Shown: one piece after another, positions 9,769 to 20,027 of the stretch
Numbering within the stretch: position 1 is the first letter of the stretch
Layout of the letters: each line of letters opens with the position of its first letter
Assembly (NCBI RefSeq): GCF_007559435.1
Contig: NZ_VMBP01000001.1
Location: forward strand, 559,406-623,405
Length of the DNA stretch: 64,000 bases
DNA from: Ancylobacter moscoviensis
Lineage (GTDB): Bacteria > Pseudomonadota > Alphaproteobacteria > Rhizobiales > Xanthobacteraceae
Direction of reading: 5' to 3'
Program-made: the position numbers and the translations under genes
Notes under the pieces: generated by a model
What the model was told of the DNA's origin: nothing
What the model saw: the letters and a program-made list of their open reading frames with translations, nothing else
Databases searched by the model: none

Positions 9769-10440
9769 CTAAACGGGCGCGGAGCCCGGTGACGTCGATA
9801 CCAGCGGCTCGGCCGCCCGGACGATCAGGACATGGCCTCCACGATCGGTCAGGCTGCCCTTGATCTGAGCCTTGAGTTTCCAAGATTTAGAGGCTTGGGT
9901 CAATTCGTTATCAACATCTTGTCCCTTGAGGAACAGTCCCGTTGCCCCCTGCGCAAGGAACGGCACCGCCAGCTCCAGCAATTTCGGCAATGGCGCAAGC
10001 GCGCGGGCGGAGACGATCTCCACGCCGGTGGCGATCTTCGGCGCCACCTGTTCGATACGAGCCGGCAGCACCGTCACCGGCAGTTCCGCGATGCGCGCCG
10101 CCTCGCGCAGGAAAGCCGCCTTGCGGCTGTCGCTCTCCACGAGGGTCACGTCCGCCTCCCGCCGCTCGGCCAGCGCCGCCGCGACCACGAGACCGGGAAA
10201 GCCCCCGCCGGAGCCGAGGTCGACCCAGCGGGTCGCCTCCCCCGCCAGCGGCACGAGCTGGAGCGAATCCGCGATATGGCGTGTCCAGACCTGCGGCAGC
10301 GTCGCCGGCGCGACGAGATTGATCGTCCGCTGCCATTTCTCCAGCAGCGCGACGATGGCATCGAGCCGCTGCTCTGTTTCACGTGAAACAGGCGTGAGTT
10401 GCAGCGCGCGGGCGCGGTCGGACGAATCGCTTTCGGTCAT
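9769..10440 (-). CDS. rsmG: 16S rRNA (guanine527-N7)-methyltransferase RsmG (GidB)
   Basis: SAM-dependent methylation of G527 in 16S rRNA; loss gives low-level streptomycin resistance in other bacteria. The SAM motif I WVDLGSGGGFPGLV and the later VSARALAPLPKLLEL region are clear. The length is 223 aa. Residues 18-22 (VSRET) are encoded by a perfect 16-bp parS site, so this stretch of protein is shaped by a DNA-segregation requirement. It sits in the mnmG-rsmG-parA-parB gene order; the mnmG stop is 24 bp upstream. Confidence 0.96.
   Translation of the reverse strand: MTESDSSDRARALQLTPVSRETEQRLDAIVALLEKWQRTINLVAPATLPQVWTRHIADSLQLVPLAGEATRWVDLGSGGGFPGLVVAAALAERREADVTLVESDSRKAAFLREAARIAELPVTVLPARIEQVAPKIATGVEIVSARALAPLPKLLELAVPFLAQGATGLFLKGQDVDNELTQASKSWKLKAQIKGSLTDRGGHVLIVRAAEPLVSTSPGSAPV
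10375..10390. other. parS centromere site, perfect 16-bp match
   Basis: The sequence TGTTTCACGTGAAACA is the exact bacterial parS consensus, bound by ParB. It lies inside rsmG and is read there as Val-Ser-Arg-Glu-Thr. It is 1.5 kb from parB and 9.3 kb from the hemE-ppsR origin candidate. Confidence 0.95.
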
Positions 10441-10464
10441 GAGCGCAGTATAGCGGCTCGGAAC

Positions 10465-12321
10465 CTACCGCGCGCGGCGCGCATGCGCCGCCAGCAATGC
10501 CAGGGCGGCCGGGGTCATGCCATCGATGCGGCTCGCCTGGCCAATGGTACGGGGGCGAATCGATTCCAGCTTGGCCTTGATCTCGTTGGAGATTCCGGCA
10601 AGGCCGCGATAGTCCACCTCGGAAAGCTCGGCCGCCTCGTCCCGGCGGAAGGACGCGATGTCCGCCTCCTGCCGATGCAGGTAAACGGCATATTTCGCGT
10701 CGATCTCCACCTGCTCGCCGATGCGCGCCTCCTCCACCGACGCCTCCGGCCAGATCCGACAGATGTCGGCCCAGCCGACATGCGGATAGGACAGGAGATC
10801 GAAGGCGCTGCGGCGCTGGCCGTCCCGGTTCAGCGTCAGCCCATGCCGGTCGCCTTCCGCCGGCGTCAGCGACACCGAGCGGCTCCATTCGCGCACCCGC
10901 TCCAGCGCCTCCCGCTTCGCGGCGAAACGCGCGCGACGCTCCGTGCCGACGAGGCCGAGTGCCTCACCGCGATCGGTGAGCCGCTGGTCGGCATTGTCGG
11001 CCCGCAGCGACAGGCGGTACTCGGCACGCGAGGTGAACATGCGGTAGGGCTCGCTTACGCCGCGCGTCACCAGGTCGTCGATCATCACGCCGATATAGGC
11101 TTCCGCCCGGTCGAAGGTCACGCCCTCCATGCCGCCCGCCCGGCGGGCCGCATTGAGCCCGGCGACCAATCCCTGCGCCGCCGCCTCCTCATAGCCGGTG
11201 GTGCCGTTGATCTGCCCGGCCAGGAAAAGCCCCTTCGCCTTGCGGGTCTCCAGCGTCGGCTGCAGTTCGCGCGGATCGACGTGGTCATATTCGATGGCGT
11301 AGCCGGGCCGCAGCATCGCCACCCGCTCAAGGCCGGGAATGGTCGCGAGCAGAGCGAGCTGCGCGTCCTCCGGCAGCGAGGTGGAAATGCCGTTGGGGTA
11401 GACGGTCGGATCGTCCAGTCCCTCCGGCTCGAGGAAGATCTGGTGCCCTTCCCGCTCGCCGAAGCGGACGATCTTGTCCTCGATGGACGGGCAATAGCGC
11501 GGACCGACGCTACGGATGTTCCCGGAATACATCGCCGAGCGCTCGATGTTCGCCCGGATCACCGCATGGGTTTCCGGCGTGGTGCGGGTGATGCCGCACT
11601 GGACTTGCCGGTTGGTGATCGCCTCGGTCAGGGTCGAGAAGGGTTCCGGCGGCGTGTCCCCGTCCTGCATCTCCAGCCCCGCCCAGTCGATGGTCCGCCC
11701 GTCGAGGCGCGGCGGCGTGCCGGTCTTCAGTCGCCCGAGCGTCAGGCCGATGGCGGCGAGCGAACCCGACAGGCCGCGCGCCGGCTGTTCACCCATCCGC
11801 CCGGCCGGCATCTGCCGGTCGCCAATATGGATCAGCCCGTTGAGAAAGGTGCCGGTGGTGATGACGACGGCGCCGGCTGCGACCACCCGGCCATCCGCCA
11901 GGACCAGCCCCTGGACGCGGCCATCCGTCATCAGGAGACGATCCGCCTCCCCTTCCACGACCGAAAGGTTCGGCTGCGAATCGATCGCCCGCTGCATGGC
12001 GGCGGCATAGAGCTTGCGGTCGGCCTGCGCGCGCGGGCCGCGCACGGCCGGCCCCTTGCGGCGGTTGAGCACGCGGAACTGGATGCCGCCCTGGTCCGCC
12101 ACCCGGCCCATCAGCCCGTCCAGCGCATCGATCTCGCGCACGAGGTGCCCCTTGCCCAGACCGCCTATGGCCGGGTTGCAGGACATGGCACCGATGGTGG
12201 CGAAGGCGTGCGTGACCAGCGCGGTGCGCGCGCTGAGCCGCGCGGCCGCCGCCGCCGCTTCCGTGCCCGCATGTCCGCCGCCGACAATGACGACGTCGAA
12301 GGAAAGATCGTGTTCGTTCAT
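10465..12321 (-). CDS. mnmG: tRNA uridine-5-carboxymethylaminomethyl modification protein MnmG (GidA)
   Basis: FAD-dependent partner of MnmE that installs (carboxymethyl)aminomethyl groups on wobble U34 of tRNAs. The N-terminal FAD-binding motif [16 protein letters not shown] starts at residue 8; [17 protein letters not shown] and GRTIDWAG are typical MnmG signatures, and the C-terminal helical MnmE-binding domain ends in ARRAR. ATG 12321 (618 aa) puts the FAD motif where the family has it; an in-frame ATG at 12357 would add 12 residues with no counterpart. It is separated from mnmE by a gap holding two parS-like sites. Confidence 0.97.
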   Translation of the reverse strand: MNEHDLSFDVVIVGGGHAGTEAAAAAARLSARTALVTHAFATIGAMSCNPAIGGLGKGHLVREIDALDGLMGRVADQGGIQFRVLNRRKGPAVRGPRAQADRKLYAAAMQRAIDSQPNLSVVEGEADRLLMTDGRVQGLVLADGRVVAAGAVVITTGTFLNGLIHIGDRQMPAGRMGEQPARGLSGSLAAIGLTLGRLKTGTPPRLDGRTIDWAGLEMQDGDTPPEPFSTLTEAITNRQVQCGITRTTPETHAVIRANIERSAMYSGNIRSVGPRYCPSIEDKIVRFGEREGHQIFLEPEGLDDPTVYPNGISTSLPEDAQLALLATIPGLERVAMLRPGYAIEYDHVDPRELQPTLETRKAKGLFLAGQINGTTGYEEAAAQGLVAGLNAARRAGGMEGVTFDRAEAYIGVMIDDLVTRGVSEPYRMFTSRAEYRLSLRADNADQRLTDRGEALGLVGTERRARFAAKREALERVREWSRSVSLTPAEGDRHGLTLNRDGQRRSAFDLLSYPHVGWADICRIWPEASVEEARIGEQVEIDAKYAVYLHRQEADIASFRRDEAAELSEVDYRGLAGISNEIKAKLESIRPRTIGQASRIDGMTPAALALLAAHARRAR

Positions 12322-12436
12322 GGCTGCCCGATCCGCACCATATGGGCGCGCGTCCATTCGCCTGTTTCAAGCCCGCGAAAGATGGCGGCGTCAAGCCAAA
12401 CGAACGAGGGCAAATATCGGGATTGGTGAACGGCGC

Positions 12437-12452
12437 TGATTCACGTGAAACA
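12437..12452. other. parS-like site, one mismatch
   Basis: TGATTCACGTGAAACA differs from parS at one position (third base). It lies in the gap between mnmG and mnmE, 33 bp from a second copy. Confidence 0.8.
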
Positions 12453-12484
12453 TTTCGTTTACGAATCGGACCAGCATGCGCCGG

Positions 12485-12500
12485 TGTTTCACGTGAATCC
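12485..12500. other. parS-like site, two mismatches
   Basis: TGTTTCACGTGAATCC keeps the central 13 bases of parS and differs at positions 14 and 16. It lies in the same mnmG-mnmE gap as the 12437 site, and the centre-to-centre distance between the two is 48 bp. Confidence 0.7.
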
Positions 12501-12514
12501 CCGTCTCGACGGCC

Positions 12515-13897
12515 TCACTTACCGATGCAGAATTCGCGGAACACCACGTCGAGCAGATCCTCGACGCCGATGGCCCCGGTCATCCGCCCGAGCGCGCGTC
12601 CGGCGAGGCGCAGCTCCTCGGCCATTAACTCATCGTCGAGATGATCCCACCGGTCGAGAGCGAAGCCGAGCCGGCCCGCCGCTTCCGCCGCGCTGGCGCG
12701 GTGACGCTCGCGGATCAGTGCCGGGTGCTCGCTGCCGCGTGCGCGCTCGGCGACGAAAGCCCCGACCGCCTCGGTCAGCGCATCGAGGCCGGTGCCGAAC
12801 TTCGCCGATACCGAAAAGCTCTGCCCGGCCCAGCCGGACCCCATCGGCGCGGCGGCGCTCGGCGCGTCGAGCTTGTTGGCGACCAGCCACAGCTCCGCGC
12901 CTTCCGCCTCGATCTCCGGTCGCTCCACCGGCGGCGGTCCACCCGCCGCATCGTGCACCCACAGGACGAGGTCCGCCTCGGCGATCCGGGCACGGGCACG
13001 GCGGATGCCCTCGGCTTCCACCTTGCCCTCCGCCATGCGCAGCCCGGCCGTGTCGACGAGCGTCACCTTGTGTCCGCCGAGATCGAGCGCGACCTCCAGC
13101 ACGTCACGGGTGGTGCCGGGCTCATCGGAGACGATGGCGACGTCACGTGCGGCGAGTGCGTTGAGCAGCGACGACTTGCCGGCATTAGGCACCCCGGCGA
13201 TGGCGACCAACGCGCCCTCGCGCACCATCGCCCCACGACGGTCGGCAAGCGCCGCTTGCAGCTCCGCGAGCAGCGCCGTCACTTCCGGCCGGGCGAGCGC
13301 ACGTGCCTCCGCCGGTACGTCGTCCTCCTCGGCGAAATCGATGCCTGCCTCGATCAGCGCCATCGCCCGGATGAGCCGCCGCCGCCACTCCTCCACCCGC
13401 TGGCCGAGATGGCCAAAGGCATGGGCGAAGGCGAGCCGGCGCTGCCCCTCCGTCTCGGCGGCGATGAGATCGGCGAGGCCTTCGGCCTGCGTCAGGTCCA
13501 TCCGCCCGTTGAGGAAGGCGCGGCGGGTGAACTCGCCGGGTTCGGCGGGGCGCAGGCCCGGCAGGGCGAACAGTGCCGCCAGCACGGCCGTGACAACGGC
13601 GCGGCCGCCATGGATCTGCAACTCTGCCATGTCCTCGCCGGTGGCGCTGCGCGGGCCGGGAAACCAGAGCACCAGCCCCTCGTCCAGCAACTCGCCATCC
13701 CCCGGATTGCGCAACCTGGCCAGCGCCGCCCGGCGCGGCTCGGGCAGACGGCCCGCCAGCGCCCGCACGGCCGGCCCCGCCGCCGGCCCGGAAATGCGGA
13801 TGACCGCGACCGCGCCGCCGCTTCCCGAGGAGACCGCCGCGATGGTGCCGCCGCCCGACGTCACCGTGCCAATTCCGCTTCCCTCCTGCACACTCAC
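12515..13897 (-). CDS. mnmE: tRNA modification GTPase MnmE (TrmE)
   Basis: K+-activated GTPase acting with MnmG on tRNA wobble uridine. It has an N-terminal formyl-THF-binding domain beginning at TIAAVSSGSGGAVAVIRISGP, a helical domain, and an inserted G domain with G1 GVPNAGKSS (about 235-243) followed by DEPGTTRD and DTAGLR. The invariant C-terminus FCIGK carries the essential Cys457. It is 460 aa from GTG 13897; nearby in-frame GTGs (13891, 13864) are possible starts, because about 15 residues precede the conserved region. It is divergent from the DUF255 gene. Confidence 0.96.
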   Translation of the reverse strand: MSVQEGSGIGTVTSGGGTIAAVSSGSGGAVAVIRISGPAAGPAVRALAGRLPEPRRAALARLRNPGDGELLDEGLVLWFPGPRSATGEDMAELQIHGGRAVVTAVLAALFALPGLRPAEPGEFTRRAFLNGRMDLTQAEGLADLIAAETEGQRRLAFAHAFGHLGQRVEEWRRRLIRAMALIEAGIDFAEEDDVPAEARALARPEVTALLAELQAALADRRGAMVREGALVAIAGVPNAGKSSLLNALAARDVAIVSDEPGTTRDVLEVALDLGGHKVTLVDTAGLRMAEGKVEAEGIRRARARIAEADLVLWVHDAAGGPPPVERPEIEAEGAELWLVANKLDAPSAAAPMGSGWAGQSFSVSAKFGTGLDALTEAVGAFVAERARGSEHPALIRERHRASAAEAAGRLGFALDRWDHLDDELMAEELRLAGRALGRMTGAIGVEDLLDVVFREFCIGK

Positions 13898-13999
13898 CCG
13901 CTACGCCCTATCTCTTGAGACGGCCCCGAAAAACCACGCCTCGCGCCGCTCCAACAGCACCGCCCACAGCAAGACCCTGTCATAAGCCGGAGAGACGCC

Positions 14000-16021
<2,022 letters not shown>

Positions 16022-16082
16022 GAGGAGTGCGACCGGACCTCGCCCCTCCTCCGGGGGTAAATCGGCGATCTGGGGACAGGGC

Positions 16083-16091
16083 TGTGGATAA
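16083..16091 (-). other. DnaA box, perfect consensus
   Basis: TGTGGATAA is the complement of TTATCCACA, the strict DnaA-binding consensus, and is followed by a second TTGTGGG-like run. It is in the gap between the DUF255 gene and a small membrane protein gene, 3.6 kb from hemE. Confidence 0.6.
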
Positions 16092-16213
16092 GTTGTGGGC
16101 ATTTTTCGCCGGATGCCCGCGATTCCTCAGAAATCGCTGCTGACGGTCATTCAGCCTTTTCCGATGGATGGATCGGACAGACGGTCAAATCGCCGTCCTG
16201 AGTCATTTCTGAA

Positions 16214-16240
16214 GGCTATCGTTTCGCCTACGAAACAGCC
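16214..16240. repeat. Inverted repeat (stem-loop) in the 16.0-16.3 kb gap
   Basis: GGCT then GTTTCG are mirrored by CGAAAC then AGCC around a CCTA loop; three unpaired bases separate the two parts of the left arm. No T-run follows, so a simple terminator is not obvious. Confidence 0.6.
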
Positions 16241-16258
16241 TCATTCATTGCAATGAGG
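16239..16258. repeat. Inverted repeat with internal palindrome CATTGCAATG
   Basis: CCTCATT and AATGAGG flank six bases, and the central CATTGCAATG is itself palindromic. It directly abuts the 16214-16240 stem-loop. It could be an operator for the minus-strand gene or part of a structured origin-like region; no regulator can be named. Confidence 0.6.
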
Positions 16259-16308
16259 CATCTAGTAGTAGTTCGCCTTGCGAAAATGCCGCCTCTACCG
16301 GGCGCGGC

Positions 16309-16689
16309 CTATTCCTTCCGGCCGAAACGGATATTCGCGAACATCAGCGGGACCACCAGCATCAGCGCCCCGGCAAGGTCGGCCTGGAAGATGTAGGCAA
16401 GGCCCAGTTCCTCCCGCACCGCCGGTCCGATCACCGGGTCGGCGAAGTCGGCGACGAGGCCAGAGATGAACAGCGCGGCCGGGAGCCAGACGGTGAGCGG
16501 CAGCCACCAGCGCCGGCAGGCCATGACCCAGCTCAGCGCGGCAATGCCGATCACGAAGATCCACAATTCGGCGGAAGGGGGTTCACGCTCGGCGATGCCG
16601 GCAGCCGCCGGCATCGTGGAAAGCAGAGCCACGGGAGCCCCGAGCACGGGGGTGACAACGAAGAGCCGGAAGAAACGTCCCGCCTTCAT
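16309..16689 (-). CDS. Hypothetical small membrane protein
   Basis: 126 aa, not recognised. The N-terminus (KAGRFFRLFVVTPVLGAPVAL) may be a signal peptide or first membrane helix. Further hydrophobic segments lie at about 42-58 (LWIFVIGIAALSWVMAC), 65-80 (WLPLTVWLPAALFISGL) and 104-118 (ALMLVVPLMFANI). It ends with the basic/acidic tail RFGRKE. The gene is 21 bp downstream of rho on the same strand, so it may be co-transcribed at the end of the hemE-hemJ-rho unit. Codon usage matches its neighbours. No function is proposed. Confidence 0.65.
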   Translation of the reverse strand: MKAGRFFRLFVVTPVLGAPVALLSTMPAAAGIAEREPPSAELWIFVIGIAALSWVMACRRWWLPLTVWLPAALFISGLVADFADPVIGPAVREELGLAYIFQADLAGALMLVVPLMFANIRFGRKE

Positions 16690-16710
16690 GCCGCCTCCCG
16701 TCGCGATGGC

Positions 16711-17976
16711 TCAGGTGTTCATGGAATCGAAGAAGTCGCCGTTCGTCTTCGTCTGGCGCAGCTTGTCGACCAGGAATTCGATGGCATCGACCGTGCCCAT
16801 CGGATTCAGGATGCGCCGGAGCACATACATCTTCTTCAGAACATCGGCCGGCACAAGCAGTTCTTCCTTGCGGGTGCCCGAACGGGTGATGTCGATCGCC
16901 GGGAAGACGCGCTTGTCGGAAACCTTGCGGTCGAGGATGACCTCGGAGTTACCGGTGCCCTTGAACTCTTCGAAGATCACTTCGTCCATGCGCGAGCCGG
17001 TCTCGATGAGCGCGGTCGCGATGATCGTCAGCGAGCCGCCTTCCTCGATGTTGCGCGCCGCGCCGAAGAAGCGCTTGGGACGCTGCAGCGCATTGGCGTC
17101 GACACCGCCGGTCAGCACCTTGCCCGAGGACGGCACAACGGTGTTGTAGGCGCGGCCGAGGCGGGTGATCGAATCGAGCAGGATGACGACGTCGCGCTTG
17201 TGCTCGACGAGGCGCTTGGCCTTCTCGATCACCATCTCGGCGACCTGCACGTGGCGCTGGGCCGGCTCGTCGAAGGTGGAGGAAACCACCTCGCCCTTCA
17301 CCGAGCGCTGCATGTCGGTGACTTCCTCCGGCCGCTCGTCGATGAGCAGCACGATGAGGTAGCACTCGGGATGGTTGGTGGTGATGGACTGCGCGATGTT
17401 CTGCAGCAGCACCGTCTTGCCGGTGCGCGGCGGCGCCACGATCAGGCCGCGCTGGCCCTTGCCGATCGGCGCCACGATGTCGATGACGCGAGCGGAAAAA
17501 TCCTTGCGCGTCGGGTCTTCGATTTCCAGCTTCAGCCGCTCGTCGGGATAGAGCGGGGTCAGGTTGTCGAAGTTGATCTTGTGCCGGATCTTGTCCGGAT
17601 CCTCGAAATTGATCGTGTTGACCTTGAGGAGGGCGAAGTAGCGCTCGCCGTCCTTCGGCGAGCGGATCTGTCCTTCGACCGTGTCTCCGGTCCGCAGCCC
17701 GAAGCGGCGGATCTGGCTGGGCGAGACATAGATGTCGTCGGGCCCGGGCAGATAATTGGCATCCGGCGAGCGCAGGAAGCCGAAGCCGTCGGAGAGGATC
17801 TCGACCACGCCCTCGCCGATGATGTCGGTCTCGCGGGCCGCGAGCTGCTTGAGAATGGCGAACATCAGCTCCTGCTTGCGCAGCGTGCTGGCGTTCTCGA
17901 CCTCAAGTTCCTCGGCGAACACCAGAAGTTCGGCGGGATTCTTGGACTTGAGGTCCTGGAGCTTCATTTCCCCCAT
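16711..17976 (-). CDS. rho: Transcription termination factor Rho
   Basis: Hexameric RNA-dependent helicase that terminates untranslated transcripts. The N-terminal helical domain ([15 protein letters not shown]) is followed by the cold-shock/RNA-binding domain (GFGFLRS), and then the RecA-like ATPase with Walker A APPRTGKT (181-188). ATG 17976 gives 421 aa, the usual size in Rhizobiales. The open frame continues upstream for 46 codons, but that extension is low-complexity and non-conserved. A 10-bp palindrome ATATCGATAT (17991-18000) lies about 15 bp upstream of the start, within a 247-bp leader that may hold autoregulatory Rho-loading sequence. Confidence 0.97.
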   Translation of the reverse strand: MGEMKLQDLKSKNPAELLVFAEELEVENASTLRKQELMFAILKQLAARETDIIGEGVVEILSDGFGFLRSPDANYLPGPDDIYVSPSQIRRFGLRTGDTVEGQIRSPKDGERYFALLKVNTINFEDPDKIRHKINFDNLTPLYPDERLKLEIEDPTRKDFSARVIDIVAPIGKGQRGLIVAPPRTGKTVLLQNIAQSITTNHPECYLIVLLIDERPEEVTDMQRSVKGEVVSSTFDEPAQRHVQVAEMVIEKAKRLVEHKRDVVILLDSITRLGRAYNTVVPSSGKVLTGGVDANALQRPKRFFGAARNIEEGGSLTIIATALIETGSRMDEVIFEEFKGTGNSEVILDRKVSDKRVFPAIDITRSGTRKEELLVPADVLKKMYVLRRILNPMGTVDAIEFLVDKLRQTKTNGDFFDSMNT

Positions 17977-18223
17977 GGGAAAAGGCCTCGATATCGATAT
18001 TGGAGAGACCCGGCCAAGCGATAGAACCCGCCGGGACTGCAAAAGGGTGGGAAACGCTGGTCTGCGGACCTGGCCGAGAAGATCGGCCTCTTGTCCGAAC
18101 ACACCGGGCGGCATCGGGGAAGATGCCCGCCAAAGCGGAGCGTCAGCCAGCTTCGTGGAAGTAGCGGCAACATAGGCAAAGCCACGATTCGGCGCAAGCC
18201 TGCCGCACGAAGCTTTGACGCGA

Positions 18224-18649
18224 TCAAAACGGCTTTACGATGACGAGGATCACGATGCCGATCATCAGCAGCGTCGGAACCTCGTTGATGAAGCGATAGA
18301 AACGCGGCGGACGGGTGTTCCGGTCCTCGGCGAAATCGCGCACCCGCTCGGCCAGAAAGCCGTGGAAACCGCTCATGCCGAGCACCAGCGCGAATTTGGC
18401 GAGGAACCAGCCGGAAAAATACCAGCCGCCGTCCCAGGCGAGATAGAGCCCGGCGAGCCACGCCACCCCCATGGCGGGGTTCATGATCGCCTTCAGCAGG
18501 CGCCGCTCCATCACCTTGAAGGTCTCGGACTGCGGCGAGCCGGCGGGCGCGTCGCAATGATAGACCATCAGCCGCGGCAGATAGAGCAGGCCCGCCATCC
18601 ACGAGATGACGGCGATGACGTGCAGCGCCTTGATCCACTCATAGAGCAT
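18224..18649 (-). CDS. hemJ: Protoporphyrinogen IX oxidase HemJ
   Basis: Membrane protein (141 aa) that oxidises protoporphyrinogen IX in haem biosynthesis; it is the form used by most alphaproteobacteria. Four hydrophobic helices are visible. The family histidine lies in helix 1 ([25 protein letters not shown]), and the conserved [15 protein letters not shown] closes the protein. It lies 15 bp downstream of hemE, an earlier step of the same pathway, which strongly supports the call. Confidence 0.93.
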   Translation of the reverse strand: MLYEWIKALHVIAVISWMAGLLYLPRLMVYHCDAPAGSPQSETFKVMERRLLKAIMNPAMGVAWLAGLYLAWDGGWYFSGWFLAKFALVLGMSGFHGFLAERVRDFAEDRNTRPPRFYRFINEVPTLLMIGIVILVIVKPF

Positions 18650-18664
18650 GGCGAGCCGCCTTCC

Positions 18665-19720
18665 TCAGCTCCCCCGCACCCGCGCGATCATGCGTTCCAC
18701 ATGGGCGATGGGCGTCTCCGGCCGGATGCCGTGACCGAGATTGAAGATATGCGCCGCGCCGTGGAAATCCTCCATCAGCGCATCGATGGCACCGTCGAGC
18801 GCCTTGCCGCCGGCGATCAGCGCCAGCGGATCGAGATTGCCCTGCAACGCGCATTTGCCACCGAGCGCATAGCGGGTGGCGCGGCGGTCCGCCGTCCAGT
18901 CCAGCCCGACGCCATTCACCCCCGTCGCCTGCACCAGCTCGGTGAGGCCCGAGAGCGTCGCACCCTTGGGAAAGGCGATGATCCGCGCGCCCGGCACTTC
19001 GGCCCGCACCGCCGCCACGATCCGCCGGATCGGATCGATGGTCCAGCGGCGGAAAGCCTCCGGATCGAGCACGCCCGCCCAGCTGTCGAAGATCTGCACC
19101 GCATCGGCACCGGCCCGGAACTGACCGATCAGATAGCGCGCGGAGGTCTCGACCAGCCGGTCGATCAGCGCCGCGAAGAAGGGGGGATCGATGAACGAGA
19201 CCAGCCGCGCCGGCGCCTGGTCGGGCGTGCCGCGTCCGGCGACCATATAGGTCGCCACCGTCCACGGGGCCCCGCAGAAGCCGAGCAGCGCCATCTCGCG
19301 CGGCAGCTCGGCGCGGATACGGGCGACCGCCTCGAACACCCGGTCGATCTTGCCGGGGTCGAGTTCCTCGCGCAGCGCGGCGAGCTCAGCCGCGTTGGTC
19401 ACAGGCACGAGGCGCGGTCCCTCGCCGGCCTCGAAGGTGAGCGAACAGCCCAAAGCATGCGGCACGACGAGAATGTCGGAGAACAGGATCGCCGCGTCGA
19501 AGCCGAAGCGGCGGATCGGCTGGAGCGTCACCTCGACGGCATGATCGGGCGTGTAGCAGAGGGAGAGGAAGTCGCCCGCCTTCTCGCGCACCGCCCGGTA
19601 TTCCGGGAGGTAGCGTCCCGCCTGGCGCATCATCCAGATCGGCGTGCGCTTCGGCACATGGCCGTCGAGCGCCTGCAGCATGATGGGCAGGCCCATCCCG
19701 TTGTCCCCCGGCTCTTTCAT
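18665..19720 (-). CDS. hemE: Uroporphyrinogen decarboxylase
   Basis: Decarboxylates uroporphyrinogen III to coproporphyrinogen III in haem biosynthesis (cytosol). The substrate-cleft motif [15 protein letters not shown] lies at about residues 28-42, and [13 protein letters not shown] is the second signature. It is full length at 351 aa. It is divergent from ppsR across the presumed origin region and followed by hemJ and rho on the same strand. In Caulobacter and Rickettsia the chromosomal origin lies immediately upstream of hemE in the same arrangement. Confidence 0.97.
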   Translation of the reverse strand: MKEPGDNGMGLPIMLQALDGHVPKRTPIWMMRQAGRYLPEYRAVREKAGDFLSLCYTPDHAVEVTLQPIRRFGFDAAILFSDILVVPHALGCSLTFEAGEGPRLVPVTNAAELAALREELDPGKIDRVFEAVARIRAELPREMALLGFCGAPWTVATYMVAGRGTPDQAPARLVSFIDPPFFAALIDRLVETSARYLIGQFRAGADAVQIFDSWAGVLDPEAFRRWTIDPIRRIVAAVRAEVPGARIIAFPKGATLSGLTELVQATGVNGVGLDWTADRRATRYALGGKCALQGNLDPLALIAGGKALDGAIDALMEDFHGAAHIFNLGHGIRPETPIAHVERMIARVRGS

Positions 19721-19882
19721 ACTTCTTTAATCTCTTTTGAAGGAGAGTCGTCTTTGTTTAGGTGAGGGCATTAGACGGGTTCCTCGCCCATCACAACCGA
19801 CCCCCAGCTTGATCGCTGCGGGACGGCGCGTGCGCGTTCCGAAATCGCTTCGGTGTCAGGAAGTTAGGGCAGGCGCGGCGGA

Positions 19883-19891
19883 TTATCCACG
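19883..19891 (+). other. DnaA-box-like site (one mismatch)
   Basis: TTATCCACG matches the TTATCCACA consensus at eight of nine positions and lies within the hemE-ppsR gap. Confidence 0.55.
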
Positions 19892-20018
19892 CAGTTCGCC
19901 AAAGGCCCGGCGATTTCACGCACAGGCCCATGCCCTGTGGAGGAAACGGGTCGCTTTCCCCAGCCCGGACTTGCTAACGTCGCTGGGGCATGGCTTGTTC
20001 CATCCTCATGCACAGCCC

Positions 20019-20027
20019 TGTGGATGA
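20019..20027 (-). other. DnaA-box-like site overlapping the ppsR start codon
   Basis: TGTGGATGA is the complement of TCATCCACA, one mismatch from consensus. Its ATG is the chosen ppsR start codon. Confidence 0.45.

Larger units (their letters stand above)
19721..20027. other. Candidate chromosomal replication origin (hemE-ppsR gap)
   Basis: This roughly 300-bp gap separates divergent hemE and ppsR, the position of oriC in several alphaproteobacteria. Seen directly: 27 of the 40 bases at 19721-19760 are A/T in an otherwise GC-rich window, a possible unwinding element that also holds the hemE leader. A DnaA-box-like TTATCCACG lies at 19883-19891, TGTGGATGA at 20019-20027 and a weaker TGTGGAGGA at 19936-19944. 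A TTAA-N7-TGAA pair at 19727-19741 resembles a CtrA site. Strand bias of the flanking genes switches here. Origin function is inferred. Confidence 0.65.

Noticed and set aside
13137-13155. Other CACGTG-containing stretches (such as in mnmE and elsewhere) as extra parS sites
   Set aside because: They lack the flanking TTTC/GAAA halves, so they do not resemble parS beyond a common hexamer.
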